Under the pieces are notes generated by a model that saw only the letters and a program-made list of their open reading frames with translations, was not told the DNA's origin and did no database searches. A DNA stretch of 34,894 nt from assembly GCA_964439135.1 (NCBI GenBank), contig CAYTNN010000016.1, positions 1 through 34,894 of the forward strand, written 5' to 3'. The position numbers were made by a program, and so were the translations under genes. Every line of letters starts with the position of its first letter. Position 1 is the stretch's first letter. This document shows, in pieces, positions 1 to 7,507 of the stretch. The DNA comes from JAFGPJ01 sp964439135 (GTDB lineage: Bacteria > Planctomycetota > Phycisphaerae > Sedimentisphaerales > Anaerobacaceae).

Positions 1-2
1 AC

Positions 3-962
3 AACAATAAACAGGGCTTCGCGTATTATTCAGAGGCAGAAAAGACGCTAACTGCTCCGCGTGACTGGACAGAGGAAGGCGTTAAAGATTTGTCGCTGTG
101 GTTCAGGGGGTACCCTGCGTCCGTCGGCAGCTTCACGGAGGCACCGTTTGGCACCTACACGATAACCTCTTCCGGCACAGATATCACAGCGCAATCCGAT
201 GGGTTCCACTATGCCTATAAGATGCTTACCGGCCCCGGCTCGATTATAGCGAGGATTGTGAGCGTCGATAACACAGATCCATGGGCCAAGGCCGGCGTTA
301 TGATTCGTGAGACGCTGGAGCCGGGCTCGAAACACGCCCTTATTTGTGTTACGCCCAATAATGGTGTTGCCTCTGTGGTTCGTGTTAATGCGGGCGGTGA
401 TAGCTACACCTCGAACCAGACCGGTATCACGGCGCCGCACTGGGTGAAGCTGGAGCGTGACTTAGCCGGCAGCTTTACGGTCTACCATTCGGTTAACGGC
501 TCAAGCTGGGTACCCATAGAGGATTTCACATCGCAGATCATCCAGATGAGTGCTAATGCCTATATAGGTTTGGCAGTGACGTCAAATAACGCAGAAGCAA
601 CATGCTCGGCCGTATTCTCCGATGTTAGTATCACCGGTAACGTTACTCAGCAGCAGTGGATGGACCAGGATATTGGGATAGCGAGTAACGATCCCGAGCC
701 GTTTTATATAGCTGTCTCTAACAGCACCGGCACGCCTGCGGTGGTATACCACGATGATCCGAACGCCGCAGTGACAGGCACCTGGACGGAGTGGATTATC
801 CCCCTGCAAACTTTTGCAGACCAGGGCTTAGTCCTGACCGACGCCGATAGGATCGGGATTGGTCTGGGAACCAAAGGCGGCATGACAATCCCGGGCGGTT
901 CGGGCAAGATATTCATTGACGATATCCGGCTGTATCGACCACGGCCGGAACCGCAGCAATAA
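3..962 (+). CDS. Secreted concanavalin A-like (DUF1349/LamG type) protein, 3' end only
   Basis: The frame is open to the left edge of the window, so only the C-terminal part of about 319 residues is present; the TTG at 90 is internal, not the start. The central part (roughly residues 50-210 of the visible piece) has the look of a DUF1349-type concanavalin A-like domain, with the typical phrases WAKAGVMIRET and HWVKLER. On either side are pieces that read as one beta-sandwich module: LSLWFRG before it, and a WTEWIIPL ... GSGKIFIDDIRLY stretch after it. Proteins of this build are common in planctomycete secretomes and are thought to bind or act on carbohydrate outside the cell; no catalytic domain is visible here. 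The reading ends just before a strong hairpin terminator. Domain assignment is by eye; precise function is unknown. Confidence 0.8.
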   Translation, partial: NNKQGFAYYSEAEKTLTAPRDWTEEGVKDLSLWFRGYPASVGSFTEAPFGTYTITSSGTDITAQSDGFHYAYKMLTGPGSIIARIVSVDNTDPWAKAGVMIRETLEPGSKHALICVTPNNGVASVVRVNAGGDSYTSNQTGITAPHWVKLERDLAGSFTVYHSVNGSSWVPIEDFTSQIIQMSANAYIGLAVTSNNAEATCSAVFSDVSITGNVTQQQWMDQDIGIASNDPEPFYIAVSNSTGTPAVVYHDDPNAAVTGTWTEWIIPLQTFADQGLVLTDADRIGIGLGTKGGMTIPGGSGKIFIDDIRLYRPRPEPQQ

Positions 963-997
963 AATGTGATATGGTCGGTAACCACTCAGCACCAGTT

Positions 998-1040
998 CGG
1001 GGCTTATACCGGTTGATTCGGTATGGGCCCCGATTGTTTT
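998..1040 (+). terminator. Rho-independent terminator of the first gene
   Basis: A 14-bp stem (998-1011 with 1019-1032) closes a 7-base loop. All positions pair, two of them as G-U wobbles (1004-1005 with 1025-1026). The stem is GC-rich at its base and is followed by ATTGTTTT. It lies 36 bases after the stop codon of the truncated first gene. Confidence 0.8.
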
Positions 1041-1101
1041 ACTCTTATATGTCGTAACGAGGATGGCTCAGAACAATTTGTGGCAACAGGGATTTTAGGA
1101 T

Positions 1102-1542
1102 TTGACTTTGAACTCTTCACAGGTGGCCGGTGACTTTGGCAATGAGGGCACGGGGGGACACAGCCACTTGAAATACAAGTGGAAGACCGGCCGGAAACAG
1201 CGATTCATCGTCACGGCCAAACCTACCGATGCCACGCACACGATTTACTCGGGCTACTACTTTCACCCCGACAAAAAGCAGTGGGTTCTCATCTCCAGTT
1301 GGAAGGCGCCGAAGGAGGGCGCCTGTACAGTTTCAGTGAGAACTTCGGCGGCAGCAATGGCCACGTACTCCGGAAGGCCCTTTACGGTAATCAATGGATT
1401 CGCACGGCTGAGGGTCAGTGGGTCGAGCTGACAGTTCTTCCTCTCCCACGGCGGTTTTGTGCCCGGATTCACAAAATACGGCGAGAAGTTCACACGCCCG
1501 GCTACGGGCAAAGAACCCTCGGACATCGTATTGCCCGAATGA
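1102..1542 (+). pseudogene. Broken DUF3472-family gene
   Basis: Three consecutive stretches in two frames resemble successive parts of a DUF3472 protein, a secreted family of unknown role common in Bacteroidetes and planctomycetes. From 1102 to about 1318 the frame reads GHSHLKYKWKTG ... YSGYYFHPDKKQWVLI. From about 1318 to 1436 the next frame gives RLYSFSENFGG and ALYGNQWIRTAEG. From 1438 the first frame returns with FLSHGGFVPGFTKYGEKF and ends at the TGA at 1540-1542. The first junction looks like a small indel near 1312-1322. At the second junction about 30 residues expected between VELT and FLSHGG appear to be missing. The 5' part is also absent: an in-frame stop sits at 1096-1098 with no start signal nearby. 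I infer a dead remnant of a gene once several times longer. Confidence 0.75.
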
Positions 1543-1618
1543 CCTGATGTCAGATTTCATCAGGCCAAGGTCTTGAACATGCATTCCATGTACATGAGTC
1601 GCAGGCTAATCAGATATC

Positions 1619-1648
1619 TTGACGTACGTAATACATCTTGTTTATAAT
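1619..1648 (+). promoter_or_regulatory. Sigma-70-type promoter of the lipoprotein deacetylase
   Basis: TTGACG (1619-1624) and a perfect TATAAT (1643-1648) are separated by 18 bases. Transcription would start near 1655, leaving a leader of about 20 bases that contains the ribosome-binding site AAGGAG (1661-1666). Confidence 0.65.
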
Positions 1649-1673
1649 AACAGTTGAAATAAGGAGATTTGCC

Positions 1674-3143
1674 ATGAAAATATCGTATCTACTCGTACTG
1701 GTCCTGTGTTTGTCATTCACAGCATGTCACTCGGTGGCGAAAGAACAGCCCACGGTGTACGTCACATTCTGGTTTGATACGGAAGATTTCATCTTGCCTC
1801 AAGCCGATGACGCGGCGAAACGACTGGCCGAGATGTTCATCAAGAGGAATGTCAAAGCCACTTTCAAAATCGTGGGCGAAAAGGCCAAAGTGCTGGAAGA
1901 ACGCGGGCGGGATGACGTGATTTTGGCGTTGGCGAACAACGACATCGGTTACCATTCCACATACCACAGTGTCCATCCCACACCTTCGGAATACTCCCGG
2001 GATTTGGATTGGCACGAAGGCGTGTCAGAATTCATACGCCGGGAGGGAGCCGGACTTGAGACGCTGCGAGCCGTGTTCGGCGTCAACGCCTCGTGCTATG
2101 GCCAGCCGGGCGGATCCTGGACCCCGCAGAGTTATGCCGCTCTGCACGCATTTCAGATTCCTCTCTATCTGGATGAGACCTCGCACGTCAACCTGAACAA
2201 TCGTCCCTTCCGGTATTGCGGCATATTGACAATCCTGGAACTTGGGGACTGTGTCATGAGGACCGGTTGGACGGACGAAGAGGTAAGACAGGCCTGTGCC
2301 AAATTCGATAGCGTTCATAAGAGACTGATTCAGGATGGCGGGGGCATTATCAGCATTTACTATCATCCTTGTGAGTTCCTGCACCGGCAGTTCTGGGATG
2401 GTGTCAATTTTGCCCATGGTGCAAATCCGCACAGATCGGAATGGAAACTGCCCCCCTTGAAATCTATCGAGGAACAGGAACAGGCTTTCGGCGCCTTTGA
2501 GACCTACCTTGACTACATTGTTAACCATTCAGGTGTACGTTTGGTAACCGCCAGGGAAATCCCTTCCTTGTATCCGGACCGAGTCTATTCCCAGCCCTTG
2601 ACGCGAAGCGATGTTCGGACCATTGCTAAAGCCTTTCAGAAGCACCTTTCTTATGTTGGCCTGGATGGAAAGACCGTTTCGGCGGAGGAAGGCTTGTTGG
2701 CTCTGTCACATTTCGTCGCTGAGGTTAGTAAGGACGGTACGCCGGAAAAAATTACGTTGGAGTTCGCCTATGGTCCGGCTTCGGCGCCGCAGCGGTTCGT
2801 GACTGAGGGCACATTCAGGTGGGAGGCGATCCGGCAAGCCGCCCGGGAGCTGCTTGATATTGTTCACGGAACAAAACAACTGCCGTCCATAATATGGGTG
2901 GCTGGCGAGCCTATACGCCCGGAGGATTTTACCGTCACGCTGGCGTCATTGGTTGCAGAAGAACACTATTCGGGAAATATCCCGATGCGGCAGGGAGAAT
3001 TGGAGGCGAAACAGTACGTTGCTGACGATTCTCCCGGCCTTTGGGGATGGGTAATCTTCCCGAAAGGTTTTGACGCTCCCCGTATGATGGAAATTGCCAA
3101 ACTGCAAGCCTGGACAATCAAGCCGGCGGTCTTGCGGAAATAG
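1674..3143 (+). CDS. Lipoprotein with polysaccharide deacetylase (NodB-like) fold
   Basis: The ATG at 1674 is chosen over an upstream in-frame start at 1638 because AAGGAG lies 7 bases before it and it begins a clean lipoprotein signal. The product has 489 residues: a signal peptide with a lipobox ending FTAC (Cys18), so it is probably tethered to a membrane. A NodB-like domain follows. It has an acidic first motif TFWFDTEDF (Asp35, Glu37, Asp38) and a histidine motif GYHSTYHSVHP (His94, His98, His101), which together would bind a divalent metal. A later PGGSW motif fits the third NodB motif. The C-terminal 180 residues match nothing I recognise. Proteins of this fold remove acetyl groups from polysaccharides, but the divergent motifs make the substrate uncertain. 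The gene has its own promoter and is followed after 58 bases by the URO-D-like gene, probably on the same transcript. Confidence 0.75.
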   Translation: MKISYLLVLVLCLSFTACHSVAKEQPTVYVTFWFDTEDFILPQADDAAKRLAEMFIKRNVKATFKIVGEKAKVLEERGRDDVILALANNDIGYHSTYHSVHPTPSEYSRDLDWHEGVSEFIRREGAGLETLRAVFGVNASCYGQPGGSWTPQSYAALHAFQIPLYLDETSHVNLNNRPFRYCGILTILELGDCVMRTGWTDEEVRQACAKFDSVHKRLIQDGGGIISIYYHPCEFLHRQFWDGVNFAHGANPHRSEWKLPPLKSIEEQEQAFGAFETYLDYIVNHSGVRLVTAREIPSLYPDRVYSQPLTRSDVRTIAKAFQKHLSYVGLDGKTVSAEEGLLALSHFVAEVSKDGTPEKITLEFAYGPASAPQRFVTEGTFRWEAIRQAARELLDIVHGTKQLPSIIWVAGEPIRPEDFTVTLASLVAEEHYSGNIPMRQGELEAKQYVADDSPGLWGWVIFPKGFDAPRMMEIAKLQAWTIKPAVLRK

Positions 3144-3201
3144 AATTGAAGCCGGTTAAGAAACCAATATTGATCCTCGGAATCAATTGAATACCACGTT
3201 T

Positions 3202-4302
3202 ATGACTTCGAAAGAACGAGTACACAGAGCGCTGGAACGACAATCTACGGATCGCGTTCCCATTTTCATGTGGTATCACCCCCAAACCGCCAGGAGGCTG
3301 GGAAAACTGCTTGAAATTCCCGCTAAATATGTACCATTGGCTATGGGAGATGATATCCGCCAGGCATGGGTGAGTAATAATCATGCGATGGAAGGGATTG
3401 TACACGAACACGATGGCCAGTCACATGTCGATGACTGGGCAATAGAGTGGACTCGCATCGATGGCTTCAATCAAATTTCCAAATACCCTCTTGTCGATGC
3501 CGACGAACAGCAGCTCTTGCAGTATAAGTTTCCATTCGACCGAATTGACTCACTCGTAAACCTGATGAAGCCGGTGATGGAATTCAAAGATGACTACTTC
3601 GTAGGTTGTGACGTGTCGCCCTGTGTTTTTGAAATGTACTGGCGTCTGCGCGGCATGGAAAAGACATTGCTGGAGATCGCACTCAATCCTGATTTGACGC
3701 AAAAAATGCTAAAGCGATCTACAGAGTTTTCCATAGCGCTTTCGGAGGCAGCCTGTCAGCGATTTGATCTGGATTGGCTTTGGCTTGGTGACGATGCTGC
3801 CGGCCAGTGTTCTATGCTAATGAGCCCTGATATCTGGCGGCAAATGGTCAAGCCTTTCTTGAAGCAGAATGTTGAGGTGGGCGTCAGACACGGTCTTTGC
3901 GTAGCGTTCCACTCCTGCGGTGCTATTCGACCCATAATCGGGGACCTGATTGAAATCGGCGTGGACGTGCTGAACCCAATTCAGTGCAACTGTCCCGGTA
4001 TGAATCCCCTGGAGCTGAAGAAGCAGTTCGGTAAGGATCTTGCGTTTATGGGTGGCGTGGACACGCAGGGAGTCCTGCCCAACGGCACAGCGCATCAGGT
4101 CCGCAAAGCGACAGCCGAATTGCTCGAAGGAATGACCACTGATGGTGGCGGCTACATTTTTGCCGCTTCTCATACCGTACCTCCGGAAACTCCCGACGAC
4201 AATATCTTCGCTATGTATGATGAAGCCGGCATTAGCAGGCAAGAGATTTTCGACAGAGCCGCCCATATCCGCAAAGATTTCCAGACATCTGAATGTGGTT
4301 AG
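3202..4302 (+). CDS. Uroporphyrinogen decarboxylase-fold protein, probable corrinoid/CoM-type methyltransferase relative
   Basis: This 366-residue protein begins MTSKERV, the usual opening of the URO-D superfamily, so the ATG at 3202 is preferred to the in-frame TTG at 3187. Neither has a clear Shine-Dalgarno, and a small hairpin (3169-3187) lies just upstream, so expression may depend on coupling to the gene before it. A His-x-Cys pair (His237, Cys239, within FHSCGAIRP) followed by Cys262/Cys264 resembles the zinc-thiolate site of MtaA/MtbA/CmuA-type methyltransferases, which move a methyl group between a corrinoid protein and a thiol. True haem-pathway HemE enzymes lack this site. No corrinoid-binding protein is encoded nearby, so the methyl donor and acceptor cannot be named. 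The family is greatly expanded in planctomycetes and related anaerobes, often beside sugar-metabolism genes, where its role is not established. Confidence 0.75.
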   Translation: MTSKERVHRALERQSTDRVPIFMWYHPQTARRLGKLLEIPAKYVPLAMGDDIRQAWVSNNHAMEGIVHEHDGQSHVDDWAIEWTRIDGFNQISKYPLVDADEQQLLQYKFPFDRIDSLVNLMKPVMEFKDDYFVGCDVSPCVFEMYWRLRGMEKTLLEIALNPDLTQKMLKRSTEFSIALSEAACQRFDLDWLWLGDDAAGQCSMLMSPDIWRQMVKPFLKQNVEVGVRHGLCVAFHSCGAIRPIIGDLIEIGVDVLNPIQCNCPGMNPLELKKQFGKDLAFMGGVDTQGVLPNGTAHQVRKATAELLEGMTTDGGGYIFAASHTVPPETPDDNIFAMYDEAGISRQEIFDRAAHIRKDFQTSECG

Positions 4303-4385
4303 ATCGATAATACTCAGATGGTTGTTCGAAACGTGAAAATATGGACGATGAGTCGCATCCTGACTCTCTATGAAAGGACCAGAAC

Positions 4386-4538
4386 ATGGCAATCTCCACT
4401 CGGCGGGAGTTTCTACGGGCTTTTGTAGCGGCGACCGCGGTTACAGCACCATGGAGCACGGCGCGAAGCACTCCAGCCCAAACCGACGTCTCTTCTTTAA
4501 CAGCTCCAGAGGACGAATTCCGACGATTACTTTGGTAA
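4386..4538 (+). pseudogene. Tat signal peptide relic, 50 codons
   Basis: The ATG at 4386 has a good ribosome-binding site (AAAGGA at 4373-4378, 7 bases away). The product opens with a twin-arginine motif, STRREFLRAF, followed by an alanine-rich hydrophobic stretch and an AxA-like end. This is a normal Tat signal for export of a folded protein. The frame then stops at TAA 4536-4538 after only about 25 more residues. The likeliest reading is the 5' stump of an exported enzyme gene whose body has been deleted; the promoter of top6B begins 7 bases after the stop. A genuine tiny exported protein cannot be excluded. The parent family is not recognisable from so little. Confidence 0.55.
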
Positions 4539-4545
4539 TGCAGGC

Positions 4546-4574
4546 TTGACGTAGAGGCTCCTCTTTGTTATCTT
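4546..4574 (+). promoter_or_regulatory. Sigma-70-type promoter of the topoisomerase VI operon
   Basis: TTGACG (4546-4551), a 17-base spacer and TATCTT (4569-4574) match the consensus fairly well (5/6 and 4/6). Transcription would start near 4581, about 95 bases before the chosen start codon of top6B. Confidence 0.5.
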
Positions 4575-4674
4575 CAGATGTTGCAAAACTGGGCCGGTTT
4601 GCACATGTCCATAGCATGAGATATGGCCGATGCCGTCTGGCCCGATCCCAACATATGACGAAGGAACTGAGCCT

Positions 4675-6402
4675 ATGGGAAAAGCAAGGAAGAAGAGCGT
4701 AAAATCGAAGACCAAAGTTACTAAGAAGGTAAAGAAGAAGCGTGGAGTAACGAAGAAGGCCGAGCATAAGTTAGCGAAAGCAGCCAGGAAATCGGCTAAG
4801 AAGCCAGTTAAGAAACCGGCCGAAGAAACTCCAGCGAAGAAAGATATTCCCCGTCATTCCACAGCCGAAGAGATGGCAAGTCGGCAACGTGAGATATCCG
4901 TTGCGGAGTTCTTCACAAAAAACCGCCACCTTCTCGGTTTCGACAATCCTCGCAAGGCCCTGCTGACAACCATAAAAGAGGGAGTCGACAACTCCCTGGA
5001 CGCGTGCGAAGAAGCGGGGATCCTGCCGGAGGTCAAGGTGGTGATCATGCCCGGCAAGGAGGAAGACCGGTTTATAGTAACTATCGAAGACAACGGGCCG
5101 GGCATCCTCAAGAAGCAGATACCCAAGATTTTCGCCAAGCTTCTTTACGGATCGAAATTTCACCGGCTTAAGATGTCTCGGGGCCAGCAGGGCATAGGAA
5201 TATCCGCGGCCGGCATGTACGGACAACTCACCACGGGCAAGCCCATATCCATCATATCGAAAACCTCGCGCAACAAACCGGCACATCACTACGAACTTGA
5301 GATCGATACCAAGAGGAACGAGCCTCGTATTATTGTGGATGAAACCGTGGACTGGCCGGTCGAAAGGGGTACAAAAGTCGAGATAGAGTTGGAGGCCAAG
5401 TTTCAGAAGGGACGCCAGTCGGTGGAAGAGTATCTCGAACAGACCGCCATCGCCAATCCTCATGTTTCGCTACAATTTGTTACGCCGAGCGGCGAGATAA
5501 AAACATACGCGCGGGCATCAAAAGAGTTACCCATTGAAACCAGAGAGATCATGCCGCATCCCTACGGCGTGGAGTTGGGCGTACTTATAAAGATGCTCCA
5601 CGACACCAAGGCACGCACCCTTCAGTCGTTCCTCCATTCCGAGTTCTCCCGGGTAAGTAGCCAGGTCGCCAGGACGATTTGCGAGAAGGCGAAGGTATCC
5701 GAGCGATCCCGGCCGACACGCATCGCTCGACAGGAAGCCGACAATCTGTTCAAAGCAATAAATCAGACCAAGATCATGAACCCGCGCACGGATTGTCTGA
5801 GCCCGATCGGCGAAGAGTTGATTCTGACCGGCTTGAAGAAGCAAATCGAAGCCGATTTCTACACGTCTGTCACCCGGCCGCCTTCAGTGTACCGGGGCAA
5901 TCCCTTCCAGATAGAAGCAGGGCTCGCGTACGGCGGTTCTTTGCAGGCTGAAGGGCTCGCCCAGGTGCTGCGTTACGCCAATCGTGTGCCCCTGTTGTAC
6001 CAACAGTCAGCCTGTGCGATGACGCGCTCGGTGCTCAACACGGCCTGGCGCAACTACGCGCTGTCGCAGTCTGCCGGCGCGCTGCCGTCCGGGCCGCTCG
6101 TCATCATCGTTCACATGGCCTCGGTATGGGTTCCCTTTACGTCGGAAAGCAAGGAGGCCGTGGCTCACTATCCCGAGATCATCAAAGAGGTCCGGCTTGC
6201 TCTGCAGGAATGCGGGCGGCGATTGGCGGTATTCATCCGTCGCCGGCGTAAGGCAGCCGAATCCCAAAGGAAAAAAGAATACATCCAGCAGTACATCCCC
6301 CACATCGCAATCGCCTTGCGGGAGATGCTGGAGCTGTCCGAGCGACAGGAGACAACCATAGTAAAGCAATTAAAAGACCTCCTCGAAAGGAGCCGCTCAT
6401 GA
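4675..6402 (+). CDS. top6B: DNA topoisomerase VI subunit B
   Basis: Subunit B is the ATPase of the type IIB topoisomerase that passes one DNA duplex through another. The GHKL ATP-binding motifs are all visible: N-box KEGVDNSLDAC (Glu102 as likely catalytic base, Asn106 for Mg), DNGPG (139-143) and SRGQQGIGISAAG (168-180). The transducer's VPFTSESKEA segment, which carries the ATP-sensing lysine, lies near the C-terminus. The start at 4675 is chosen because AAGGA (4661-4665) precedes it at 9 bases; an in-frame ATG at 4630 lacks such a site. The 575-residue protein is longer than archaeal versions (about 530) because of an N-terminal tail of 56 residues, 22 of them lysine, resembling a histone H1 tail and likely to bind DNA non-specifically. 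The stop overlaps the start of top6A by ATGA. Confidence 0.95.
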   Translation: MGKARKKSVKSKTKVTKKVKKKRGVTKKAEHKLAKAARKSAKKPVKKPAEETPAKKDIPRHSTAEEMASRQREISVAEFFTKNRHLLGFDNPRKALLTTIKEGVDNSLDACEEAGILPEVKVVIMPGKEEDRFIVTIEDNGPGILKKQIPKIFAKLLYGSKFHRLKMSRGQQGIGISAAGMYGQLTTGKPISIISKTSRNKPAHHYELEIDTKRNEPRIIVDETVDWPVERGTKVEIELEAKFQKGRQSVEEYLEQTAIANPHVSLQFVTPSGEIKTYARASKELPIETREIMPHPYGVELGVLIKMLHDTKARTLQSFLHSEFSRVSSQVARTICEKAKVSERSRPTRIARQEADNLFKAINQTKIMNPRTDCLSPIGEELILTGLKKQIEADFYTSVTRPPSVYRGNPFQIEAGLAYGGSLQAEGLAQVLRYANRVPLLYQQSACAMTRSVLNTAWRNYALSQSAGALPSGPLVIIVHMASVWVPFTSESKEAVAHYPEIIKEVRLALQECGRRLAVFIRRRRKAAESQRKKEYIQQYIPHIAIALREMLELSERQETTIVKQLKDLLERSRS

Positions 6403-7481
6403 GCAAAATTGCCAGGCAAATTAAGGACACAGCCACCTCGGTTCGCACAAAAATTCAGCGAAAGTCCAAACCCACACTATCGTTCCCCCTGCGTACTTTG
6501 AGCAATGTGAAGTACCACCCCAAGCAGGGCTTTCTCCAGCTCAAAGGCAAAAAGAAAATCCGGACGCTCACAGTCAGCACGGTCAAGACTTTCGCTCAGA
6601 CATTGCGGATGATGTCACAGGCCAAAACCCTGGTCGAAGACAATGAAATCATGACCAAGCGAGAAGCGTACTACGTATCCAAGAACTGGCAAGACGCACG
6701 CTTCGACGAGCAGCCAGAGTCGGACACGGTGATTGACGACATAGAAGCACTGTTCCAGGTCAACCGTGAGCAGCTCGGATTCATCCCTGAAGAAAAGGGA
6801 GGCGAGGTCGCCGGCAAGCTTATCGTTATTGACCGTGACTCGGACACTGGCGAGGAGTTGCGCATCGATTGCACGAAATTCGGCTCGGGCGCTTACTCGA
6901 TCCCGATCTCCATAGAGCACCTGAAGTTCGAGGCGAAAGCCAAATTCGTACTCGCCATCGAGACCGCGGGTATGTTTCAACGCCTCGTCAAACACAACTA
7001 CTGGCGCAAGGCCAATTGCATCCTCATCTCCATGGGCGGTGTGCCCACGCGCGCCTGCCGGCGTTTTATCCGGCGGCTCGCCGACGAGTTAAAGCTGCCG
7101 GTCTATGCCTTCGTGGACTGCGACCCATACGGCATGTTTAATATTTACCGCACGCTGAAGGTCGGCTCGGGCAACGCTGCGCACATCAACCGTTATTTCT
7201 GCGTACCCAAAGCCTCGTTTCTCGGCGTCACGCCGCAGGACATCGTCGACTATAAGCTGCCCACGCACCCGCTCAAAGAGGTCGATATCAAACGGGCCAA
7301 AGATGCTTTAAAGAACGACCCTTTTGTGCAGCATTATAAGGCGTGGCAGGATTCGATCCGGCAGTTACTTGAAATGGGGGTCAGGGCTGAGCAGCAGGCC
7401 TTTGCGGTACACGACCTCAACTACGTTATCGAACATTACCTGCCCGAGAAGCTTGCGGCGACGAAGAAGTTTTTGCCGTAG
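6399..7481 (+). CDS. top6A: DNA topoisomerase VI subunit A (Spo11-like)
   Basis: Subunit A is the DNA-cleaving half of topoisomerase VI and is homologous to the meiotic nuclease Spo11. The winged-helix (5Y-CAP) motif TKREAYYVSKNW contains the likely catalytic tyrosine, Tyr92, the second of the pair. The Toprim domain shows its glutamate in VLAIETAGMF (Glu188) and its DxD in YAFVDCDPYGMF (Asp240, Asp242), which bind Mg. The length of 360 residues is normal for the family. The start codon overlaps the stop of top6B by 4 bases, so the subunits are translationally coupled, as expected for an A2B2 enzyme. The C-terminus ends 26 bases before the convergent exopolysaccharide operon, with no hairpin terminator visible between them. 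Confidence 0.95.
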   Translation: MSKIARQIKDTATSVRTKIQRKSKPTLSFPLRTLSNVKYHPKQGFLQLKGKKKIRTLTVSTVKTFAQTLRMMSQAKTLVEDNEIMTKREAYYVSKNWQDARFDEQPESDTVIDDIEALFQVNREQLGFIPEEKGGEVAGKLIVIDRDSDTGEELRIDCTKFGSGAYSIPISIEHLKFEAKAKFVLAIETAGMFQRLVKHNYWRKANCILISMGGVPTRACRRFIRRLADELKLPVYAFVDCDPYGMFNIYRTLKVGSGNAAHINRYFCVPKASFLGVTPQDIVDYKLPTHPLKEVDIKRAKDALKNDPFVQHYKAWQDSIRQLLEMGVRAEQQAFAVHDLNYVIEHYLPEKLAATKKFLP

Positions 7482-7507
7482 CGACAAATACCCACTACCT
7501 GGTCGAT

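Noticed and set aside
3817..4392. 191-residue - strand frame opposite the URO-D-like gene
   Set aside because: It lies wholly within or beyond the antisense of a clear gene and matches nothing.
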